From: Rhytidiadelphus loreus
Taxonomy: Eukaryota > Streptophyta > Bryopsida > Hypnales > Hylocomiaceae
Length of the DNA stretch: 64,000 bases
Direction: 5' to 3'
Assembly: GCA_947034895.1 (NCBI GenBank)
Contig: OX344761.1
Span: 29,400,863 to 29,464,862 of the forward strand
Positions 8,865 to 19,235 of the stretch are shown piece by piece. How positions within the stretch are numbered: position 1 is the first letter of the stretch; each line of letters begins with the position of its first letter. A program made the position numbers and the translations under genes. Under the pieces are notes generated by a model. That model did not search any database and was not told the DNA's origin. It was given only the letters and a program-made list of their open reading frames with translations.

Positions 8865-11800
8865 TCTAGAGTCGTCGCCCGCCACTCCACGACTGCGCTT
8901 CCCCCTCGCGCTCCGTCCTCGGAGGCCCCGCTGCCTGCTACTCCTACGTACAATCTTTTTACCCTTCTCTCGGCAAATTGGACCCTCACGGTTGCGCTTC
9001 TTCCCGGAGTCCTGATCACTATGCGGCGCAGGTGGTTTAGGGTTCAGCAGGTTTTAGAATACAATGGGCAAATTGAAAAAGGAGACGTACAAGCGCAAAG
9101 GAAATCAAAACAAGCCACCTACAAGGAGAAGACAAAACCACAAACAAAAAAGTGCAAGCGCTAGGGTTACGCCTGCCTCTTCAAGCGAGAGAGACGCACT
9201 TGCTTGGCCAGGCTGCCACCAATTCCACGTGGCCGAATGGCGAGGAATGGGGTTTAAGGCAATTCCTCACTGACTGCACTCCGACGCTACTTCCCCACGA
9301 CTGCTTCGTCACTCACATGAAGTCACACAGAAGATACACATCGGACGTTGAGACTCCTGCACAACTCCGGCACGACTGCACAACTCCTACACGACTGCAC
9401 AGTGCCCAAGGCATATGGGCGGCGCATTTTCCGAAACTAATAAACCGTGAACCCTACCACAACGTCTCCTGCAGAGACATACGGTTTGCACCATGGCTGT
9501 GCACAGAAGCACACGCGTAGGCCAAGCAAGAGAGATGGCTAAGGAGGAGGTTTCGGATGCGCGGCCAGTTTGGGGAGTCTATGCTCCACGTCAAGGCGGA
9601 GCATGCGGCGTGGAGGACACAGTGACTGCGATCAATTCCGTGCGCCTACAAATGCAGGGACAACTGAATTACAAACCAAGGTAAAGAAGAAACTCACGGC
9701 GCCAGTTGCGAGCTGAAAAGAGGCCCGAATTTTGCTTGATTTTCCGCCACACGCTTGTCTCGCGCCAACTCGTACTCTCCCTTCTCCACTGCTGGAGACT
9801 CCATGCTGCGCTCCGACCACAATTTCTTGTCCACTGACCACAATTTGCTCCCTGCTTCCTGCACAGGTAAAACAACAAATTGTTTGGAGCAAAGCACCGT
9901 GGAAGGTAGGCGTAGCCGCGTAGGAGCTGCACGGAGGAAGAAGGTCGATGCCGTCGTCTAGAGTTTCAAAACACAAGGCCTCGTCTTCCCTTGTATTCAG
10001 ACCGCTTCACAAAGTGTGATTTGTGCCGCCTGAAGCAGGTGTGCATTTTTATCACAAGTAGGTACATCAGGTAGTGAGCTTGATTACGGGCCCGATTTGG
10101 CGGCTGGCATTCAATTGCAAAGTCATGCAATAACTGATGACTTGTCCACGACTGAAGGAAGGATTTAGGGGCAGTATTTGCTGTTGGTTGTGTTATGATC
10201 GTGATTCATGAAGTGATAGGGTGACCCTTGACTCATGAAGCGTATAGATCCGTTCAGGGAGGACACCCTATTTACATAAATTCACTAGATGCGTGTGTGC
10301 TAATCTGGAGACTTAGTGAGGACCCTAGTGGTGGATGTCGGACTGTGGACCCAACCCTCCTTTAGGACGACTTGAGATAGTCACGCGTAAGTCGCATTCA
10401 ACACTACGGTGACTTCCTCGCGACTCAAAGGTGACTGTGAGTCTGTGACGCGACTCAAACGTGACTTCCTAAACCCTGAACCCCCAGAAGAACGGCGTAG
10501 GTCGTCTTCAATTTCTCCACGCTATCAGATGTGGTCGATGTCGTCACATTCAGTTGTTGAATCTGAACGCGTGTGATGTGACAGGGGTGTCTGAGGACAC
10601 AACGGATCTCGTAATGAATATGAATGGCATTGGTGGTTTAGGATTTGAATGCAAATTACACCTCAAATTAACACAAAAATGTTGAAAGAATACCAGGCAA
10701 AGAGCTGAAGGCCCCCGTTAGGTCCTTCCTATGAATGTCACCTAAAAAAGTGAAGTCATTCTAGATGGGACGTCTACACCAATAATTCGTCAATTGAGCT
10801 CTGGAATGGAATCGCGCAACCGGGGATCTCGGATCTTCAATGTCTTGAGACCGTAGCTACTGTGAACCCCTAGAATTTTCCACTCACAATATGCTCCTCT
10901 AGTTTGTTCTTGCACAGAGGAACTTCCCCCTCACTTGGCAAAGTCGTGGAGAAGTACAGACCCTAAAGCCATGACTGTAGAGTAACTGATGCAGTCATCT
11001 TGGAGTGACTTTCAAGTGTGCGACGTTCTCGACATAAGAGTTTCAGGTACTAGGAGCACTTTGTGATCTATCCATTTCTGTGCTTAGAACTAGAGTCGTG
11101 ATCAACCCTAAACCACCTGCTTTTGTCACCAGTTCGTGAAAGAAATGCCCAAACATCCAATGCTGAGGGCCGCAGCGCTGCTCCGTAGGAAGATACGTAG
11201 ACAGATCACACTGGAGGTTGAGGATGATGTACGCTTGCAAGAGACGGCCAAAGCTACGATTGTCCCCCCCTTTATTGCAACATCCGTAAACAGTATTGTC
11301 CACCCCCCCTCCCACATGAAACCACCTACAAAAGTTCAGTCACTAAGTCTTGACGCAGTGTGTGTACAACCAAATGCCCACCTTGAACCTCTAAGTGAGC
11401 TTGAAGTTAGGAAGCGCCTTCCGAAAGTCAATTACAGGCATATCTTTGAGTAGTTAGAATTTGAGGGGGGGGGAAGAACCTGTCAAATCCGACGCAACAT
11501 TTTCAGGTCCGTGCCAAGAGGAGGATCTCTCTGTAGCTGATTTGTTTCAAATTTGATATTAAATAAAAAAGGGACGGCACTATTGTCTTTGTTTTGTTTC
11601 ATATTCACTGTGCTCCCCCTGCAATGTCGCACCTAAAGCGCATGTGCTGTCCCAATACTCATGGCCATGCGCACGTACGTGAATTATGGAAGTCAGCTTC
11701 TTAGGGTGCAATTGAGACCCACGCATGTGCCCACTACCTCCCCTCCCCTTGGAATTTGGTTGACAACGCCACGATTAGCGGGCAACCCGTCCCCAGTCAT

Positions 11801-11955
11801 GACCGAGTCATCTTCAAGTCACTCATAAGTTGCATAGGAGTTCCGTGTATGGCCGTCACTACATTTGCACTTACAACTCATTACCTGCGGCATGGCATAC
11901 TTATTTGTGACATGGTTTTCTTATCTGTACCCATGCAACAAACGCAGGGAAGCTA
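8865..11955. promoter_or_regulatory. Divergent intergenic region of the CACTA element
   Basis: The two element genes diverge from here, so it should contain both promoters. GTGACT/CGACT words are dense near 9290-9400, 10380-10470 and 10980. An open frame at 11136-11453 (105 codons, Arg-rich N-terminus) has no family resemblance and is not called. No other repeat, RNA or coding signal is seen. Confidence 0.4.
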
Positions 11956-11988
11956 TTGGATTTGGAGTTCCTGAACCTTGTGGCAGTT

Positions 11989-12294
11989 ATGGATCCAATA
12001 CTTCCATGCAGTGACAGTCGGCGGCAGCGGCTGCGGGATGACAGGCTGTGGAGTAGAGAGCTCCGGAGGGCTTCCGAGCACCACTTGAAGAGGTTGGCTT
12101 GTTCGTGCAACAAATGCCGTGGAGGAAGGAAGTTACTTATTCGTAACGTGAAAGAGCACCTTCTCCGAAATGGCAGACATCCAAGCTGTCGGATTTGGAG
12201 AGGTCCAGGTGACAGGGACTCTTCGGACAAAGAATGGGAGCAAGAATTTTGGGGACCAACGGTGGCAGAAGCGGTTGAGGTTGACGCTGTCGCA
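11989..12294 (+). pseudogene. tnp2 N-terminal exon (transposase-associated domain)
   Basis: The translation has C-S-C-N-K-C, then V-K-E-H-L-L-R-N-G and a following W, as in the transposase-associated domain found at the N-terminus of plant tnp2 proteins (C-x-C-x-x-C, then HL-x-x-x-GF, then Y-x-x-W). The ATG at 11989 opens a 102-codon frame up to the insertion point. An upstream in-frame region without other evidence makes a 5' exon possible. Confidence 0.65.
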
Positions 12295-12431
12295 CTGTAA
12301 ATGCGTACATAGTGTAAAAATGCATAGTAATACATTATTTCCATAGATTTGATTTTAATAATATAAAAATAAAGATGACATCATCCTTAGTAGCTTCAAG
12401 ATGACGCCTTCTCACGATGACATCAGCCATC

Positions 12432-12439
12432 TATATAAG
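12432..12439 (+). promoter_or_regulatory. TATA box upstream of the small ORF
   Basis: TATATAAG lies 70 bases before the ATG at 12509. Just upstream GATGACATCA-type words occur twice (about 12374 and 12416), resembling TGAC-containing bZIP sites. This looks like an autonomous promoter for the small ORF inside the nested insertion. Confidence 0.5.
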
Positions 12440-12508
12440 AATAGGTTATCATCTTAGAATGCCACCAAACTTGAAGTAGTTTCTTTATTGTATGTTATAG
12501 ATTTCAGT

Positions 12509-12967
12509 ATGTCGAATTGGAGGGTTTTTTCTGAGTCTCAGGATGAGGAGCCTCTACCAGAATCGGAGTTTGAGTTTTCGTTATCTCAACTACCGGCTCA
12601 ACCTCTTCAGCCGCTAGGTCTTTCATTATCGCACGAGCGTCCTCAAGATGAATCTGGGCCTTCTCGACCGCCAAAGCAACCCCGTGTGGAGCAGCGATGG
12701 CACGGGAACCTACAGCGTGGAGCTCGAGCACTAGTGATCCTGTTGCAGGTTGGGTGTGTTGAACCTGGTACCCAAGAAGTGACATTCGAAGGGAGTTTTG
12801 AAGGTCTTAACGACGATCAATACTATTGTATGGTCAGGCCTATTAAAGGGAGTCGCGGTCACCAACGATGGTTAGAGGGGCCGGTCAATCCCTTGACAAA
12901 GGCGGATCGTGTTGAGTTTGTTGCTACTACCATCAAGCGAATTCTCAAGTTCTTGAAGATGGAGTGA
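12509..12967 (+). CDS. Hypothetical 152-aa protein, homologous to the ORF at 1933
   Basis: I do not recognise this protein. It starts at the ATG reading M-S-N-W-R-V-F, 70 bases after a TATA box. The first 70 residues are acidic, then Pro/Ser/Gln-rich, and look disordered. The C-terminal 80 residues align with those of the 1933-2601 ORF: R-A-L-V-I-L against R-T-L-V-I-L, a Gly nine residues later, E-G-S-F against E-G-Q-F, P-x-x-PL, and a final helix ending L-K-F-L against L-R-T-F-L. Conservation of the tail with a divergent head indicates a selected domain shared by two elements. It is the only coding content of the nested insertion. Roles such as nucleic-acid binding or silencing interference are guesses. 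Confidence 0.55.
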   Translation: MSNWRVFSESQDEEPLPESEFEFSLSQLPAQPLQPLGLSLSHERPQDESGPSRPPKQPRVEQRWHGNLQRGARALVILLQVGCVEPGTQEVTFEGSFEGLNDDQYYCMVRPIKGSRGHQRWLEGPVNPLTKADRVEFVATTIKRILKFLKME

Positions 12968-13329
12968 AGTTTCTTTGAAGACTTTAGTTTTTTACCTTTG
13001 AGAAGACATTTATTTTATGTTAGTTGTTTGTAGATTTCATTTTGGGTGTTGAAAATAGAGAAAGAAAAGATAGAAAGGAATTAATGAAATAGTTTTTCTT
13101 CTAGGTGAACTTGAAGTGAATTTTCTTTCTAAGATAAAGATAAAGAGATAGTTGTGGGGTCAAATAAGGGCTCAATTATTGATGTGAGAGCTTTGGGAGT
13201 GAGTTAGGGGCTGACCCCACTTGTTTGTGTGGTTAGAGTAGAGATAAGGTGGAGAAAAAAGGGAACACTATTCATCTTCTCTCCCGTTGTGAGTTTAGGA
13301 AGGCCCGAATGTTTGAGGGCCCATTGTGT

Positions 13330-13800
13330 TGTGAATTTGGAGGATTTTGAAATGAAATTTGAAGGTGTTGTGTATCATGGTGTGTAGTTTTCAAATTGAT
13401 CTCACTTGCTTGATTTGGAGTTGTGAAACAAAAGTTGTGCTAGTTTGAGTGGAGGGAGGTTTGTTGCCTTTAAAATTAAGAGGCAGAGACTTCGACCGAC
13501 CATAAAAGACGGACAGGTTCTTGTTTTGCCATGAAATTTGGAGGGAGTGTAGGAAATTGTGTTAGCTTTTCATGAAGCTATCATTCGTTCTGTTTGGAGT
13601 TTGTATGAGAAAGTTGTGAGTGTGGAAGTGAAGGAAGGTCTGCTGCCTTTCCCTTCTCAAGGCCGAAACTTTGGATGGCCATAAAGGTTGGACAGAGTCT
13701 TAGAATTGTATGAAATTTGGAGGAGAAGGAGATGATTGTTTTAGCTTTCCGAAAAGATATCATTTAGTTCATTTGGAGTTATAGATCAACAAAGACACTC
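13330..13800 (+). repeat. Imperfect tandem repeats of about 180 bp
   Basis: Units beginning near 13355, 13530 and 13710 share ATGAAATTTGGAGG, then a TTTGGAGTT word, a TGCCTTT word and GGCCATAAA...GGACAG. Divergence between units is clear. Repeats of this kind occur in long plant LTRs. No coding potential is seen from 12968 to 14250. Confidence 0.5.
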
Positions 13801-14257
13801 ATCCAAAGATCAGCTTGGGAGTTGGAGTTGAAGGAGTTGAAAGACTTGTGTGTTTGTGTGTGTGTGGCTTGTGGCTTTGTAAATTTCGTTTTATTGTTGC
13901 GGGCAGTTTGGTTCACACCAATACTAGCCTCATTTGGTGTTGTGGATGCGACGAAGTGGGGTTAATTGCCCACATGGTCGAGACTTTTATGTTGTTCCTA
14001 CTGGTGAGGCAAGTTTGCTGGTCATCGTGGGTTTGAAATTTAGGATCCAATCCCTCGGACGGCTCAGCTCGTGGTCTGGCCGTCCCGTTTTACACGTCCG
14101 AAGCCCGTGGTTTCTTATCACCCTACCTTAACCCTTGGCCTATTTAGAAACACAACAGGATAGGACAACGAGTAGCAGTTTGAAGATTTGAAGACTCGAA
14201 GATTTGAAGATTCGACAAGTTACAATTTATTTCATTCCCGAGCCATTTCTAGTCGCA

Positions 14258-15780
14258 GCCAGAATCCTCGTGATTTTCCGAGGCAAACTCTCTCTACACG
14301 ACAACGCGAATGTGGACACCGTAGGCATGATCGAACAAGCTTTGGAGCATGAGGATGTACTCGCAGATGCTGCCGATCAAGTGCAGCGTGAGGTGACCGA
14401 TGCGTTTGCCATTGCGGACTCCGTCCATGCAGATTTTGGGGGGAGGATCCAAACGAGGAGGACACAGCGGAGGCGGAGGAGTGCAGGGAGGACCCCAACC
14501 CGCCTACAACGGGTATACCGGTCGCTGGAGACGAGGCCGACGTGGACACGGATGGCCAAGCATTGGAGGATTCCATGCAGCGTTTATATGAAGGTGCCCG
14601 ATCTAGCAAGATTGGAGCCACAGTATTGCTCATGAATCTTTGTACAGTTCACGGGGTGAGCAACCATTGTGCAAATGAGTTGTTCAATATCTTGCACCTA
14701 CACTTTCTTCCACAGAACAACACATTGCCAAAAACATACCATGCAGCGAAGGCCTTGACCACAAAATTAGGTCTCACTTACAATACCATCCACGCATGCG
14801 AGAAAGGGTGCGTGCTATTCCGTGGTGAGCATGCAAAAGCTGTATGTTGCCCTAAGTGTGGAGAACGCCGCTACAAAGACGAAGAGCGACGTGCTCTACC
14901 TCTCAAAGTCTTGCGTCACTTCTCCATCATTCTTCGGCTGAAGCGGATGTTCAAGAGTCCTACCATCTCCAAGTTAATGGTGTGGCATGCAGAGAATTGT
15001 AGTGATCGTGTGGGCGGGGACGGCCTTGTCCGGCATCCATGTGATTCGAAGGCGTGGCGACACTTTGACGAGAATGTGGACCCCAACTTCCAGAATGATC
15101 CCCGGAACACTCACTTTGCGTTGGCAGCAGACGGAGTGAACCCGTTCAAGCAAAATAGGTCGTCTTGGTCCACATGGCCAGTTGTATTGTTGAATTACAA
15201 TATCCCTCCGTGGTTGACTACAAAGAAGTTTTTCCTCCTCCTGGCCTTGTTGATTCCAGGTAAAGAGTCCGTGACGTTGGAGAACTTTGACGTGTACCTT
15301 GCGCCCCTCGTGGACGAGTTGCTGGAGTTATGGGAAGGTGTTCCTGCATACGATGTGACAAAGGATGTAGGCTGCAGGTCATTTCAGTTGCGTGCCATGC
15401 TGTTGTGGACTATCCATGACTTTCCAGGCTACGGCACAGTCGGAGGGTTTTCCCATCAAGGTTATGCGGCATGTCCTTGGTGTGGTGTGGACCTGGGCAC
15501 CGAGCACTCCGTGGAGTTGGGCAAACAGACGTATGCTGGGACAAGGCGATGGTTGCCCGAAGATCATCCGTACAGATCAGCTGCAATGAAGGACCACTTT
15601 GACGGCAAAATGGAAAACAAGCCTAAACCACGTGAAGTTACAGTGGAGGAACAAATAGAGCATGCAAGGAACTGCGAGGCTTGGAGAGCAGCGGGACACA
15701 AAGATGGTGCAACCGGGGACCCTTCAAAGGTGCACGGCGTGAAGCGATTAAGTAGTCTTCACAGATTGCCCTATTGGCAG
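14258..15780 (+). pseudogene. tnp2 transposase, exon with frameshift and core domain
   Basis: From 14258 the frame runs in phase with the N-terminal exon up to a run of six G (14438-14443). The good frame then shifts and continues from there through 14542 to 15780. One extra G would join an acidic stretch (V-H-A-D-F-G-G) to the following E-D-P-N-E-E-D. From 14542 the tnp2 core is clear: C-P-K-C-G, D-G-V-N-P-F, W-x-V-x-L-x-N-Y-N-I-P-P-W, L-I-P-G, C-R-S-F-Q-L-R-A-M-L-L-W-T-I-H-D-F-P-G-Y and A-C-P-W-C-G. The donor GTGAGT follows CAG at 15780. Confidence 0.85.
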
Positions 15781-16053
15781 GTGAGTGCAACTGCTCTGTG
15801 AAGTCCCTTAGGCATGAAGGCAACTTATAGGTGACTTTCAAACTTCTGTCTCAGTGTCTCGTTAGTCACATCAGAGTAGTGTGGAAGTTGTAGTTTATTC
15901 TTGCGGTGACTTCTGAGTGACTTCTACTAGTGCTAGCGGGGGCTCCATTTTCCGGATTCCGTCTTGTCCATGGAATAAATGCCTACTGTTGGCTGAACTT
16001 GTAAACAATTTCAGTGTTGTTACTGACCCACTCCACGCTTTCTGGCTCCGCAG

Positions 16054-16952
16054 AAGCTTCTGATCCGGTATACCTTGGACGTCATGCATTGTGAGATGAA
16101 TCTGTCTAAGAACTTCTTGAAAACAATAACAGGGAAGAAGGATACCGTGAAAGTGAGAAGAGATTTGCAGAGGCGGAATTTGCGCAGACATCTTTGGCTG
16201 ACCCCAAATCCCCATCACCCAGGGAAGATGCTCAAGCCTCGAGCTCCGTATGTTATGTTAGATCACGAATTTGATCAGTTTGCAAGGTGCCTAGAGGCCT
16301 TGAAGACACCATCCAGCTATTCCTCAGACTTGGGCAAGTACATTCGCAAAAAGAACTTTGGCGGCCTGAAGTCGCACGATTATCACGTGTTGATGCAACA
16401 GGTGCTGCCACTGGCACTTCGGGGGCTAATGCAACCTGGGCCATGCCTGGCTGTCATGAGAATGTGCAAGGTGTTCCGACGTTTGTGCACAAAGGTTTAC
16501 AACCCAGCAGACTTTGCATCATTGGAGCTTGATGTTGCAGAAAGCATGGCGTTGTTGGAGATAGAGTTTCCGCCTTCTTTTTTTGACGTAATGACCCACC
16601 TTCCCTATCATCTCGCGAAGGAACTTGACCTCTGTGGACTTGTGAGCGCTCGTTGGATGTATCCAGTAGAACGTTACATGAAGGTCTTGAAAAACCATGT
16701 GAGGAACATGGCATGACCGGAAGCGTGTATGGCGGAAGGATACTTGAAAGAAGAGTGCCTAGGTTTCATAACGGAGTACTTGCAGCGGTTTGAGCCCACA
16801 CAGAGACGTGTTTGGGACAAAGATGAAGAATATGGTGATGCTGAGGAGGTGCTGCAAGGCGCCGGAAGGCCATATGTGATGAGCCCCGAGCTTCGAGATG
16901 TCGCTCACCAATACGTGCTAACAAACGTGTCTGTTATGGAGGATCTGAACGC
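16054..16952 (+). pseudogene. tnp2 transposase, second core exon with TGA
   Basis: The exon enters after a CCGCAG acceptor with K-L-L-I-R-Y, then D-V-M-H-C-E-M-N-L, characteristic of tnp2. It ends in the block R-W-M-Y-P-V-E-R-Y-M-K-V-L-K-N-H-V-R-N, which in relatives continues A-R-P-E-x-x-M-A-E-G-Y. Here the Arg codon is TGA (16714-16716) and the frame then resumes with P-E-A-C-M-A-E-G-Y-L. CGA to TGA is a single C-to-T change. The exon closes at a GTAAGT donor. Confidence 0.85.
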
Positions 16953-17307
16953 GTAAGTCCTTGATACACCATAAACCGCAAGCTAGGTCCCTCGGATTTG
17001 GCAACAGTCAGTGCCGCCCCCTTCATACATCTGTGCCTCTCTCGGGCAATGGCTGTCGGTTCCACACTGTCGGCTCGAAGTCGCCTATGAGTAGTAGGAA
17101 AGTGACTTTTTAGTCACTTCTAAGTCACTTACCAGTCGTACCTCTGTAACTTTTCGACTTCTGCGCAACTGTTTGTAGTGAGATTTTAGTCACGCCAGTG
17201 ACAGCCCCCTACGCAATGTTCTTCAAGTATTTTACTGTTCTCACCCTTTTTGTGTACCTCCTTACTAGTTGCAGACGGAGTTGAGTGTGTTTGGTATGAT
17301 TGTGCAG

Positions 17308-18037
17308 GAAATGGCAAACCGCAGTTGAGCAAGATCCGTCTACTTCGGCGCTCGCAGACTGGATTATGAACACCGTGGATGAAACTGAGTTGAACCTGCG
17401 GAACCCGGATGACATGGATCGCCTCTTGTTAAGCAACAAGCCATCTCGAGTGGCCACTCGATATACAAGGATCTTGGCATTTGGTAACCGGTTTCGGGTT
17501 GAGGATGACACATCTGCTCGAATGGTGAGCTACAACAGCGGTGTTGCATCGGTGTTTTCACTGCCCACCGAAAGTGATGAGGATGCATCAGTTCCATATG
17601 TTGGTGTTCTCCAGGACATATTGCTCTTGGATTACGAAGCACTGCAAACGCCGATCATCCTACTGCAATGTGAGTGGGTGAAGCCCTTCGACACTCGCGG
17701 GAATCCAACATACATCCGAGATGACGACGGCTTTTTGGTTGTCAACTTCCGCCACAAACTTTCTCGCTTGTCGGAGCCCTTCATCTTTCCAAGCCAAGCG
17801 ACGCAGGTTTTCTTCTCCGATGTGGTCGACAGACCGGGTTGGAAAGTTGTCTTACGCAAAGAAGCAAGAGCAAAGCGAGAAGTGGTTGACACCGCAGATG
17901 CCTTCATTAGCACCACAGTGGACAGCGTGGGATTAGTAGCCCCTAGACAGCTTCCTCGAACAGTGCAAAGTGTGAACTTAGTGGGCGCTATAGAGTTGTC
18001 TGTAGAAGACAACTTAGCCGCACAAGTCGCATACTAG
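17308..18037 (+). pseudogene. tnp2 transposase, C-terminal exon
   Basis: After the TTGTGCAG acceptor the phase matches the previous exon. The frame encodes about 243 residues ending in a normal stop. It includes W-V-K-P-F-D-T-R-G and F-I-F-P-S-Q-A-T-Q-V-F-F-S-D-V, resembling the conserved C-terminal region of tnp2 proteins (E-C-x-W-F-D, then P-F-I-x-x-x-Q-A-x-Q-V-F-Y). This part is undamaged. Confidence 0.8.
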
Positions 18038-18844
18038 CATCACTATTCCCTGGACGACTGGCACATAGTGTCGCTCAGTCATTACCAAGTGACGGCGGAG
18101 TCGCGATCAAGTCGTATAGAAGTGACGTATTTTGTATGACTCCGAGACTGGACAGAGGGCCCATTGTGAACTTCCTAAATTCTATTTTGAGAACTCCTTT
18201 AAGCCATGGACTTCCAAACCGCCTCCATTCAGCATAATTGTAAAATGTCCACTTTGCAATTGCTTGACGCACTGCGTAGCGTGGCCGTTTTACAATTTCT
18301 GCAAATTCATGCCACCCCTCTAGCGAGAGCTCTATGAAATAAACAATGCAATAATTACCTGAATGTGGTATCTCAGTGATGGAATCACCTATCTTCGCCT
18401 TTAATAGAACTCCACCCATTGTAGGTGAAGCTCCCATGAGATCCTTAACCCTTTCTTTGTGGCCCTTCTCTTTGGTAGAATCCTACACTAGTGTGTAGTC
18501 GCGTTGAAGTCGCGGTACAGTGTCAATGAAGTGACGGAGAAGTTTCTCAAAAGTCACTACAAGTGGCCCCCTATGACAACCACGCAGTCATCCCCGACTG
18601 TGCAAAACCGCCTGCTGACTGTCATGCCACATCAGCACGTCTTCATTGTTCCCTACAGCAGTCATGGATGAAATGGTACCCCTTAGCTGCAATTCATCTC
18701 ACAGTCACGAGCGCGACTGCTCCGCGACTCGACTCTTGTGCATAAAATGAGCCGGTACAATTAGGGAGGTGCTAGTCGCGTAATAGTCGCATTTTTCTTG
18801 CAGTCACATATTGCAGTCACATATTTGGTAGTTTTCTTGTAGTG
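18038..18844. promoter_or_regulatory. Right subterminal region of the CACTA element
   Basis: Words AGTCAC, AGTCGC and GTGACT recur near 18070-18125, 18490-18560, 18590, 18710 and 18770-18830. The last 60 bases hold two close copies of GCAGTCACATAT. The pattern mirrors the left end and fits a subterminal array bound by the TNPA-type protein. An open frame on the minus strand at 18075-18437 has no support as a gene. Confidence 0.55.
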
Positions 18845-18962
18845 GCCGGGGCGCCACCCCTGAGCTAGTGACAAGGCAAGGAACCGCTACCAGCTACCAC
18901 GACGGGAGACACTTTTGCAAGGGTCAAACCCCCCAAAAGGTCCTCTTGACTCCCTCTTGTGA

Positions 18963-19010
18963 CTTCTTTCCTTTGTCTTTGTTGTTCTTCTTTTTTCTTT
19001 TTTTTCTTTT
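18963..19010 (+). repeat. T-rich tail (possible SINE 3' end)
   Basis: A pyrimidine tract with TTTG and TTC runs follows the sequence that resumes after the CACTA element. With the A/B boxes before the insertion it would close a SINE-like unit. Tentative. Confidence 0.3.
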
Positions 19011-19018
19011 CAAAACAC

Positions 19019-19235
19019 ATAGTCCAAACTCACTCCGTTGAGGGAGGAAGGCAGGTTTGAAATATTTTTTGGCTATAGGTCCCAATTTGCTGCATCAAGG
19101 AGGGACAGGGGGTTTCCTTTCTCTTATTCTATCTCCCTTTAGTTCCAAGCTCACTCCGTTGAGGGCGGAAGGATGGTTTTTCAATTTTTTATCTGTAGGT
19201 CCAAATCAATTCCATTTGAGGAGGATGGGAAAAAA
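19019..19235 (+). repeat. TCCAAAC...GAGGGAGGA repeats, right copies
   Basis: Two adjacent units of about 120 bases carry TAGTCCAAACTCACTCCG / TTCCAAGCTCACTCCG, GTTGAGGG, then CTATAGGTCC or CTGTAGGTCC. They match the unit at 1415-1515 left of the CACTA insertion. Confidence 0.55.

Larger units (their letters stand above)
12295..14257. mobile_element. Nested 1.96-kb insertion carrying a small ORF
   Basis: GTCGCA occurs at both edges (12289-12294 and 14252-14257), consistent with a 5- or 6-bp target duplication. Removing the insert with one copy leaves the tnp2 frame continuous. The insert holds a TATA box at 12432, an ORF at 12509-12967, about 180-bp imperfect repeats and a second TATA-like word near 14140. 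Ends read CTGTAAATG and CATTTCTA (complement TAGAAATGG), weakly inverted. I could not find two matching LTRs, so the class is unresolved: a diverged non-autonomous retroelement or an unrecognised DNA element. Confidence 0.5.
11989..18037 (+). pseudogene. tnp2-family CACTA transposase, interrupted
   Basis: Segments in order: 11989-12294 (transposase-associated CxC-type N-terminal domain), a nested insertion, 14258-15780, 16054-16952 and 17308-18037 (tnp2 core and C-terminus). The introns at 15781-16053 and 16953-17307 have GT..AG ends and compatible phases (0 and 2); the three core exons from 14542 sum to 2868 nt, a multiple of three. Tnp2 is the catalytic transposase that cuts and joins the element ends in the nucleus. 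Three lesions are visible: the nested insertion (12295-14257), a likely one-base loss in a G run at 14438-14443, and TGA at 16714-16716 where the family has Arg (N-x-A-R-P-E). The rest of the frame is intact, so inactivation is recent. Confidence 0.85.
2818..18844 (+). mobile_element. CACTA (En/Spm) DNA transposon, 16.0 kb
   Basis: The left end begins CACTACAAGAAAG and the right end is the reverse complement of CACTACAAGAAAAC. The element is flanked by a perfect 3-bp duplication, GCC (2815-2817 and 18845-18847). Both ends carry subterminal copies of GTGACTG and GCGACT words. Inside are two divergent genes: a TNPA-type gene on the minus strand (3771-8864) and a tnp2 transposase on the plus strand (11989-18037). 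These are the hallmarks of the family. Intact ends and duplication argue for a recent insertion, yet both genes carry a premature stop and the tnp2 gene also holds a nested insertion, so this copy is probably no longer autonomous. Confidence 0.95.

Noticed and set aside
11136..11453. 105-codon frame before tnp2
   Set aside because: No homology, no start context and no splice link to the tnp2 exon; it stays within the divergent promoter region.
12295..14257. Standard LTR retrotransposon
   Set aside because: The two ends do not repeat each other and lack TG..CA, so paired LTRs cannot be supported.
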